Origin: Hyphomicrobiales bacterium
GTDB lineage: Bacteria; Pseudomonadota; Alphaproteobacteria; Rhizobiales; Rhizobiaceae
Reading direction: 5' to 3'
Length of the DNA: 64,000 nt
Assembly (NCBI GenBank): GCA_900468625.1
Contig: UBUL01000007.1
Location: forward strand, 1 to 64,000
A model generated the notes under the pieces. It worked only from the letters and a program-made list of their open reading frames with translations. It had not been told where the DNA came from and searched no databases. Position numbers and translations under genes: made by a program. How positions within the stretch are numbered: the first letter of the stretch is position 1; each line of letters starts with the position of its first letter. This document shows positions 58,526 through 64,000 of this stretch, in pieces.

Positions 58526-58882
58526 TCATCGTTTGAGAACCGGCTTTATGTCTTTGTGAAAAAAGCGGAAATAGGATACGACTTTCGCCGAGGCATTGGA
58601 CGAGCGATCGAACTCTATGCCGATGCGGCCATTGTGAGCCCAGCGCACGAAACCATCCAGCAAGCCGATATCGTCACATTCGACGCGAACCTTGCTGCCC
58701 GCAGCCGCATAGAGCGGCGCTTGAAGATCGAGAGCGATGCCGCTGGCGGAAATATTGACCACGCGGCCTGCAACGAGCCTGGTGAAATATCGCACCTGGC
58801 CCGTCAACCGGGCATGGTGGCGCGGTGAACCTCGCGCCTTGATTTTCAGGTTGTCAACATGACGTCTTGAAGAGGACTGCAT
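58526..58882 (-). CDS. PilZ domain protein
   Basis: A 118-aa protein with a single PilZ domain, a cyclic-di-GMP receptor. The N-terminal arginines in RHHARLTGQVRYF and the motif VVNISASGIALDL correspond to the RxxxR and (D/N)xSxxG binding sites. Signal binding is thus plausible but not proven. It lies downstream of an unrelated divergent hydrolase gene; the partner process is unknown. Confidence 0.82.
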   Translation of the reverse strand: MQSSSRRHVDNLKIKARGSPRHHARLTGQVRYFTRLVAGRVVNISASGIALDLQAPLYAAAGSKVRVECDDIGLLDGFVRWAHNGRIGIEFDRSSNASAKVVSYFRFFHKDIKPVLKR

Positions 58883-59044
58883 GATATTTTCCCGGCTCGT
58901 GCAACTTTTTCGGCTTTTGGATAGCAGGCCCGCATTGAGGGATGCTTAGTGCAACCGTTAAAATTGCAGTCGCTCGTTCCGAATCGGCACGGGATTGAGA
59001 TACCTGATCGAGACCCGCAATGTGAACTTTGGAAGGTGCAGAAC

Positions 59045-59848
59045 ATGCGTATCGTTTCTCTCAATGCCTGGGGCGGGCTGTTGTATGAGCCGCTCATGCG
59101 GTATTTGGTCGACGTCGATGCAGACGTTCTATGCCTCCAGGAGGTAGGGCGGACACCCGGCTCGCAAGCCAATTGGCTGATCTACCGGGATCATGGCGTC
59201 GAACTTATGCAGCGGGTCAATTTTTTCGAGGACTTGAAGGCTGCTTTGCCGGCTCATGATGCATTCTTCCTCCCCGTAGCCCGAGGCGATCTCTTCGATG
59301 GCGACCGGCCGATTGCTTCCGAATTCGGACTAGCAACCTTCGTCCGCAGGACCCATCCGATCATCGGGCACGCGGCCGGCTTCGTCCATGGCGAGTTCTC
59401 CGCAGGCGGCTATGGGCCGCATCCGCGTTCGCGCAATGCCCATTGCATCCGCCTTTTCGATTATGAGCGCGGCTATCCCATCACCATTGCCCACATGCAT
59501 GGCCTGCGTGATCTGGAAGGCAAGGGCGACACGCCCGCACGCCGTCAGCAGGCAAATGCACTGGTCGATCTTATTCGACAAGTGAAAAAGGACGGCGACC
59601 GGCTTGTCGTCTGCGGCGATTTCAACGTGCTGCCTGACAGCGAGACCTTCAAAATTCTCGGCGGCCTGGGACTTGTCGATCTCGTCACTTCAGGGGGACA
59701 TGACGACACGCGTACTTCTCATTACCGCAAGCAGCCCCGCTTTGCCGACTACATGCTGGTGACGCCCAATGTCGAGGTGATCGCTTTCGATCCCATCGCC
59801 GAGCCAGAAGTCTCGGATCACCGAGCATTGCTGCTCGATCTGCGCTGA
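59045..59848 (+). CDS. Endonuclease/exonuclease/phosphatase family protein
   Basis: A 267-aa protein of the DNase I-like EEP fold. It begins MRIVSLNAWGGLLYEPLMRY, with DVLCLQEVGRTPGS holding the metal-binding Glu, HMHGLRDLEGKGDTPARRQQ in the middle, VVCGDFNVLPDSETF and the final catalytic SDHRALLLDLR. Substrates in this fold range from DNA to phospholipids, so the specificity is open. The ATG at 59045 is preferred to an upstream start at 58949. Confidence 0.85.
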   Translation: MRIVSLNAWGGLLYEPLMRYLVDVDADVLCLQEVGRTPGSQANWLIYRDHGVELMQRVNFFEDLKAALPAHDAFFLPVARGDLFDGDRPIASEFGLATFVRRTHPIIGHAAGFVHGEFSAGGYGPHPRSRNAHCIRLFDYERGYPITIAHMHGLRDLEGKGDTPARRQQANALVDLIRQVKKDGDRLVVCGDFNVLPDSETFKILGGLGLVDLVTSGGHDDTRTSHYRKQPRFADYMLVTPNVEVIAFDPIAEPEVSDHRALLLDLR

Positions 59849-59854
59849 CGAAGA

Positions 59855-60316
59855 TCAAAGGCCGACATTCGGCCGCTCGATGATTTCCCGAAGCGCGAAG
59901 CTTGAATTGATCTTCACGACATGCGGCAGCGCCGAGAGCCAGTCGCGGTGGATGCGCTCGTAATCTTCAAGATCCCGTGCGGCGATGCGCAAGATGTAGT
60001 CGTACTCCCCGGACATCAGATAGCAGGCCAGCACGTTCGGACAACGCTTCACCGCTGTTTCGAATTCCGACAGCGTCTTGGCAAACTGGCCGGAGAGCGA
60101 GATGTGCACGAAGGCGATCATCTTGTAATCCAGCGCCTTATGCGAGAGATGCGCATGATAGCCGTCGATGACGCCGTTTTTTTCGAGGATATCGAGCCTG
60201 CGTGAGCAGGCCGAAGGCGAGAGCCCGACCTTTTCGGCCAGTTCTGCATTGGTGATCCGCGCGTTCTGCTGCAGCATCCGCAGAATCGAATGATCTATGG
60301 CGTCGAGGTGAGACAT
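59855..60316 (-). CDS. Lrp/AsnC-family regulator
   Basis: A 153-aa regulator with an N-terminal helix-turn-helix (ITNAELAEKVGLSPSACSRR, about residues 20-39) and a C-terminal RAM ligand-binding domain (CYLMSGEYDYILRIAARDLE). It is divergent from ald with 151 bases between, the usual arrangement in which an alanine-sensing AldR-type protein controls alanine dehydrogenase. Confidence 0.92.
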   Translation of the reverse strand: MSHLDAIDHSILRMLQQNARITNAELAEKVGLSPSACSRRLDILEKNGVIDGYHAHLSHKALDYKMIAFVHISLSGQFAKTLSEFETAVKRCPNVLACYLMSGEYDYILRIAARDLEDYERIHRDWLSALPHVVKINSSFALREIIERPNVGL

Positions 60317-60467
60317 TCGAAGATCTTTCGAAAAAACTCTTCTACGCGCAATAAATCACGAAAAATGACCGCAACGCAAATTGTCTTTGCAAGGACATTG
60401 CGGGGCTGTGGTGATCTGATTTCCTTCGGAGAAAAGGAAGACGCACAAGCGTTCGAGGAGGAGTAAA
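60317..60467. promoter_or_regulatory. Shared lrp-ald control region
   Basis: A 151-base divergent gap. It holds an A+T-rich section with CGAAAAAACT and CACGAAAAATGAC words and the ald ribosome binding site GAGGAGG. An Lrp-type protein would bind here; exact sites are not clear. Confidence 0.45.
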
Positions 60468-61586
60468 ATGCGAGTTGGTTGCCCCAAGGAAATCAAGAAT
60501 CATGAATATCGCGTCGGCCTAACGCCGGCGTCCGTTCGTGAATATATCGCCCATGGTCATGAGGTTTGGGTCGAGACGAAGGCCGGTGCCGGTATTGGTG
60601 CCGACGATCACGCCTACGTGGCTGCCGGCGCCAAGATCGCTGCAAGCGCCAAGGATATTTTCGAGAAATGCGATATGATCGTGAAGGTCAAGGAGCCGCA
60701 GCCTTCGGAATGGGCGCAGCTTCGTGAAGGCCAGCTTCTCTATACCTATCTGCATCTCGCGCCCGATCCGGAACAGGCCAAGGGTCTGCTGGCATCCGGC
60801 GTAACCGCCATCGCCTACGAAACCGTGACCGACGAGCGCGGCGGCCTGCCGCTGCTAGCGCCGATGTCCGAAGTCGCCGGCCGCCTCTCGATCCAGGCGG
60901 GTGCGACCGCTCTCCAGAAAGCCAATGGCGGCCTCGGCATCCTGCTCGGCGGCGTGCCTGGTGTACTGCCGGCCAAGGTGGCGATCATCGGCGGCGGTGT
61001 CGTCGGCCTGCATGCGGCCAAGATGGCAGCCGGGCTCGGCGCCGACATCAGCATCCTCGATCGATCGCTGCCGCGCCTGCGTCAGCTCGACGACATCTTC
61101 AACGGCCGCGTTCATACACGCTATTCCAGCATTCAGGCGCTGGAAGAAGAAGTCTTTTCCGCCGATCTCGTCATCGGTGCGGTTCTGATCCCCGGTGCTG
61201 CCGCGCCGAAGCTGGTGGCGCGCGAAATGCTGTCCGGCATGAAAAAGGGCTCGGTCATCGTCGATGTCGCCATCGACCAGGGCGGCTGTTTTGAGACCTC
61301 GCATGCGACGACGCATTCCGATCCGACCTATGTCGTGGAAGGCGTCGTGCATTACTGCGTCGCCAATATGCCCGGTGCCGTTCCGGTCACCTCGGCGCAT
61401 GCACTTAACAATGCCACGATCTATCATGGACTCGCTTTGGCCGATCGCGGCCTGCGCGCCATCGCGGAAGACAAGCACCTCCGCAACGGTCTCAATGTCC
61501 ACAAGGGCCGCATCACCAGCCGTCCGGTGGCCGAAGCTCTCGGCTATGAGGCCGTTGCGCCGGAAAGCATTCTGAACGTCGCGTAA
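60468..61586 (+). CDS. ald: Alanine dehydrogenase
   Basis: Ald (372 aa) converts L-alanine and NAD to pyruvate, ammonia and NADH. It begins [20 protein letters not shown], with [10 protein letters not shown] and YLHLAPDP forming the active site and [20 protein letters not shown] the NAD-binding motif. The end [19 protein letters not shown] is standard. Regulation by the divergent Lrp-type gene is likely. Confidence 0.96.
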   Translation: MRVGCPKEIKNHEYRVGLTPASVREYIAHGHEVWVETKAGAGIGADDHAYVAAGAKIAASAKDIFEKCDMIVKVKEPQPSEWAQLREGQLLYTYLHLAPDPEQAKGLLASGVTAIAYETVTDERGGLPLLAPMSEVAGRLSIQAGATALQKANGGLGILLGGVPGVLPAKVAIIGGGVVGLHAAKMAAGLGADISILDRSLPRLRQLDDIFNGRVHTRYSSIQALEEEVFSADLVIGAVLIPGAAAPKLVAREMLSGMKKGSVIVDVAIDQGGCFETSHATTHSDPTYVVEGVVHYCVANMPGAVPVTSAHALNNATIYHGLALADRGLRAIAEDKHLRNGLNVHKGRITSRPVAEALGYEAVAPESILNVA

Positions 61587-61603
61587 AGCCCATCACGCGC
61601 GCC

Positions 61604-62113
61604 TCAGATGGAAGCACCGGCATCCGCGTATGCCGGTGCTCCTGTTTTGTCGATCCGGCATTGATAGCAGTTATTGCGCGCCGAACGGACGTGGACATAG
61701 GCGATATCGGGACGTTCGAGCAGCGAAGCCGCATAGACTGCGATATCGTCCGCCGGCGTTACGGCGCCGGTTCCGTAGACGATGCGATCGTTCTTCCCAT
61801 AGCCGCGCACAATGAAATCCCGGCTGGTCGTCAGCACGGGCGGCAGGATTTCTTCCGCTTCGTAGCGCCTGCATGGCGTCTTGTGCAGGAATATCGGGCC
61901 TGTCTCCGCATAGGGCTGCAATTCGGGGAAGGGACGATAGGCGAAGACGAGCAGCTCCTCGCCGGCATCGATATTGCGCAGGCAGTGGCGGCAGGGATGG
62001 CCCGGACCATCGGAAATCATGGTCTCCGGCTGGTGACCATAAGCATCGGCGCCGCCGTTCCAGAGAAGTTGGGCGTCGGATGTGGGCATGGCGGCAAAAG
62101 CGATGGACGGCAT
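61604..62113 (-). CDS. DUF1203 family protein
   Basis: A 169-aa soluble protein. The segments MPSIAFAAMPTSDAQLLWNG, PCRHCLRNIDAGEELLVFAY, RPFPELQPYAETGPIFLHKT and the end YVHVRSARNNCYQCRI fit the DUF1203 family. Two CxxC-type pairs (PCRHC and CYQC) could bind metal. Its function is unknown to me. The ATG at 62113 follows a strong AAAGGAGC site. Its last codons contain the terminator of the convergent ald gene. Confidence 0.8.
   Translation of the reverse strand: MPSIAFAAMPTSDAQLLWNGGADAYGHQPETMISDGPGHPCRHCLRNIDAGEELLVFAYRPFPELQPYAETGPIFLHKTPCRRYEAEEILPPVLTTSRDFIVRGYGKNDRIVYGTGAVTPADDIAVYAASLLERPDIAYVHVRSARNNCYQCRIDKTGAPAYADAGASI
61613..61648 (+). terminator. Terminator of ald inside the DUF1203 coding end
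   Basis: AGCACCGGCAT (61613-61623) and ATGCCGGTGCT (61630-61640) form a perfect 11-bp stem with a 6-base loop, followed by CCTGTTTT. The hairpin also encodes the last residues (APAYADAGA) of the DUF1203 protein on the other strand. Confidence 0.75.
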
Positions 62114-62192
62114 GGCAAAGCTCCTTTCGAGATTTGCCATGTGATGCGCCGGAATGACGTGCGAAACCACCCGATTCCTGCTGCTGCAAAAT

Positions 62193-62750
62193 CTAGCCCT
62201 TCTTGGCCAGCTCCAGCAGTTCCTTGTCGCTGAGCGGCCGGACGATGCCTTCTCCAGTCGAGATCGGCGAGAAGCCGAACATCTGGTAGAGCTGCAGCGC
62301 CCGCGGATGGTCGAGATTGTTCGTCGTCGTCACGATCCGCTGCGGGTTCAGCGTCCAGATCGCGTAGAGCGCCTGCAGCAGGAACCATTTGCCAATGCCA
62401 AGACCGAGCGCGTGCTCGATGAGGCCGAAATGGCTGAGTTCGATCGTCTCTTCATCCTGCCGGAAATATTCGAAGAAGCCGGCAGGCGCCCCGTTGACGT
62501 AGAGCACGCTGATATTGTTGCGCTGGTCGTGAAGCGTCGCTGCCAAATCTTCGTCGGAGAGGCGAATACGATCGACCCAGTGCCAGCGCGCGCCGACCTG
62601 CCGGTAGAGATAGCGATAGAAGGGCAGCGGAATATCAGGCGTACGCATGATCGCCGTCTGGATATTGACCGGCACGGGCAGGCTTGCCTTGGGTGGGGCG
62701 GTCATTTCCAGTCGCGTGATGTGAACTTTGATGGAGGAGGGCGTTTTCAC
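62193..62750 (-). CDS. GNAT-family N-acetyltransferase
   Basis: A 185-aa acetyltransferase. The acetyl-CoA binding region is GLIEHALGLGIGKWFLLQAL (about residues 115-134) with TTNNLDHPRALQLYQMFGFS following. I chose the GTG at 62750, giving VHITRLEMTAPP near the start, which recalls relatives; the next ATG is at 62696. Neither has a clear ribosome binding site. It follows sseA by 11 bases, so it is co-transcribed. The substrate is unknown. Confidence 0.8.
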   Translation of the reverse strand: MKTPSSIKVHITRLEMTAPPKASLPVPVNIQTAIMRTPDIPLPFYRYLYRQVGARWHWVDRIRLSDEDLAATLHDQRNNISVLYVNGAPAGFFEYFRQDEETIELSHFGLIEHALGLGIGKWFLLQALYAIWTLNPQRIVTTTNNLDHPRALQLYQMFGFSPISTGEGIVRPLSDKELLELAKKG

Positions 62751-62761
62751 GGCCGGGGCGC

Positions 62762-63619
62762 TCAATCTTGACCAGTGACGATGGGGGTGTCCGTCCGGCT
62801 GCCCCATTCCGACCAGGAGCCGTCGTAGAGTTTATTATTGCCATGGCCGAGGGATTCGAGCGCCAGCGTGATGATGGCGGCGGTAATGCCGGATCCGCAG
62901 GTCGTAACTACAGGCTTTTCAAGATCTATGCCGGCCTTTTCGATCGTTTCTCGCAGTTCTGGCAGGGACTTGAACTTGCCGTTCGTGGCGAACACGCCGG
63001 ATGGCAGGCTTCTCGCGCCCGGCATATGGCCCGAGCGCATGCCTTCGCGCGGCTCCGGCTCCGTTGCCGCAAAGCGCCCGCCGCTGCGAGCATCGGCGAT
63101 CTGCAGCGAGCGGCTGTCGACGATCCCGCGCATTTCTTCGAGTGAAACGATACGGTTGCCGTTGAACCGAGGCTTGAAAGTCGCGGGCATAAAGTCAGGC
63201 AGCGCCGTCTCCAGCGGCCGCCCTTCGGCCTTCCAGCCGTCAAGGCCGCCGTCGAGGACGAAAACATTCGGCGCCCCCATGACGATGTGGAACAGCCACC
63301 AGACACGCGGCGAGGCGAACACGCCGGGGCCATCGTAGACGACGATACGATCGTTCTCGCTGATGCCGAGCTTGCCGACTTCCGCGGCGAAGAACTCGGG
63401 CGAGGGGACCATATGCGGCAGGTTGGTCGAGTGATCCGATATCTTGTCCTGATCGAAACGGATCGCGCCCGGAATGTGGCCGCTGGCATATTCCGCGTCG
63501 GCATTGCGCTTCTGCGCCGGCAGATAGAAGGATGCGTCGAGGATGCGCAGATCCTTGGCTCCCAGCTCGCCTTGCAGCCAGTCGGCGGATACGACGAAAC
63601 GGCTCTTGTCCGCTGCCAT
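62762..63619 (-). CDS. sseA: 3-mercaptopyruvate sulfurtransferase
   Basis: SseA (285 aa) moves sulfur from 3-mercaptopyruvate to thiols or cyanide. Two rhodanese domains are present; the first (about 10-145) has Asp in the active loop (VVYDGPGVFASPRVWW), the second ends with the catalytic loop TTCGSGITAAI, where C241 and the GSG(V/I)TA form are typical of mercaptopyruvate enzymes rather than thiosulfate rhodaneses. It heads the pair with the GNAT gene. Confidence 0.93.
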   Translation of the reverse strand: MAADKSRFVVSADWLQGELGAKDLRILDASFYLPAQKRNADAEYASGHIPGAIRFDQDKISDHSTNLPHMVPSPEFFAAEVGKLGISENDRIVVYDGPGVFASPRVWWLFHIVMGAPNVFVLDGGLDGWKAEGRPLETALPDFMPATFKPRFNGNRIVSLEEMRGIVDSRSLQIADARSGGRFAATEPEPREGMRSGHMPGARSLPSGVFATNGKFKSLPELRETIEKAGIDLEKPVVTTCGSGITAAIITLALESLGHGNNKLYDGSWSEWGSRTDTPIVTGQD

Positions 63620-63685
63620 GATGATCTCTCCCTGCCTTATGATAGGATTTCTTGGTCTTGGTATCGGGATCCAGGCGTTGCCCGG

Positions 63686-64000
63686 TCAATTCTCGTCGGT
63701 CGGCGTGCCGAACCGAATGCGGAAGCGGCGGTTTTCCTTGCCCTTCTTTTCTATCTTGGCGATGTGGATCGCTCCGACCTCCTGCGTCTCCGACACATGC
63801 GTACCGCCGCAGGGCTGGCTGTCGACGGCCGAATCCTCGCCGATGCAGACGAGGCTCACACGGCCGAGGCCTATCGGCGGACGCACATTCTTGGATTTGA
63901 CGATGCCCGGATTGGCGATCAGTTCCTCATCCGTGATCCAGCGGACGAAAACGGGATGGTTCTCGTTGACGAGCGCCATCATTTTGGCCGTCACTTCGCC
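63686..64000 (-). CDS. Alanyl-tRNA editing protein (AlaX-like), 3' part
   Basis: The C-terminal part of an AlaX-type protein that hydrolyses mischarged Ser- or Gly-tRNA-Ala. The visible 104 or so residues contain the zinc-site motif SQPCGGTHVSETQEVGAIHI and the end KIEKKGKENRRFRIRFG, which match the AlaRS editing domain. The 5' end, including the first zinc motif HxxxH, lies beyond the window. It sits 66 bases downstream of the sseA start region on the same strand. Confidence 0.85.
   Translation of the reverse strand, partial: GEVTAKMMALVNENHPVFVRWITDEELIANPGIVKSKNVRPPIGLGRVSLVCIGEDSAVDSQPCGGTHVSETQEVGAIHIAKIEKKGKENRRFRIRFGTPTDEN

Overview
The window reads as the chromosome of a fast-growing rhizobium (Rhizobiales, Alphaproteobacteria, probably genus Rhizobium). 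The basis is protein similarity from memory, high G+C with C/G-ending codons, the fused S10-spc-alpha ribosomal operon, a B12-dependent class II ribonucleotide reductase, zinc-LID adenylate kinase, C-minus S14 and MsrPQ. No database was searched, so the species stays open.

Layout. 1-15050: leader, then the S10-spc-alpha cluster on the + strand (rpsJ to rplQ, with secY and adk inside), closed by a strong hairpin terminator. 15.1-20.4 kb: a DUF817 membrane protein, a DUF2809 membrane protein, and a MarR-FUSC-DUF1656-HlyD efflux operon. 20.4-29.1 kb: msrPQ, ilvD, a lysozyme-inhibitor-like protein, a DegP protease overlapping rarA, a DUF1883 protein and a ketopantoate-reductase-like gene. 29.4-33.6 kb: a tightly overlapping four-gene operon encoding a four-pass coiled-coil membrane protein, a membrane-anchored vWA-like protein, a MotA/TolQ-like protein and a MotB/OmpA-like stator protein. 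I know no name for this set and it is the best candidate for an undescribed system. 33.6-37.4 kb: ABC-F ATPase, an acyltransferase without a clear start codon, and an APH-fold protein whose catalytic Asp is replaced by Asn.

37.8-40.9 kb: a short type II CBASS anti-phage operon (patatin phospholipase, CD-NTase, E2-like protein, with no E1 or JAB protein), bracketed by 22-nt inverted repeats. 41-48.9 kb: nrdJ with paired NrdR-box-like sites upstream, xanthine phosphoribosyltransferase, a universal stress protein, a CinA-type domain protein and wrbA. 49.0-50.4 kb: tRNA-Leu(UAA) followed by a 1.2-kb insert bounded by a perfect 79-bp direct repeat of the tRNA 5' half; the insert carries one exported Rap1a/Tai-like protein.

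50.7-64.0 kb: metabolic and regulatory genes: ilvA, a HlyU-family protein, an SDR oxidoreductase facing its likely TetR regulator across a palindromic operator, azoR facing a LysR regulator, a Tat-exported 2',3'-cyclic nucleotidase/5'-nucleotidase, a PilZ protein, an EEP-family hydrolase, lrp facing ald, a DUF1203 protein, a GNAT acetyltransferase, sseA and the 3' part of an AlaX-type alanyl-tRNA editing gene cut by the window end.

Most of the window is conserved core genome. The accessory parts are the CBASS unit, the tRNA-Leu micro-island and possibly the four-gene motor-like operon.
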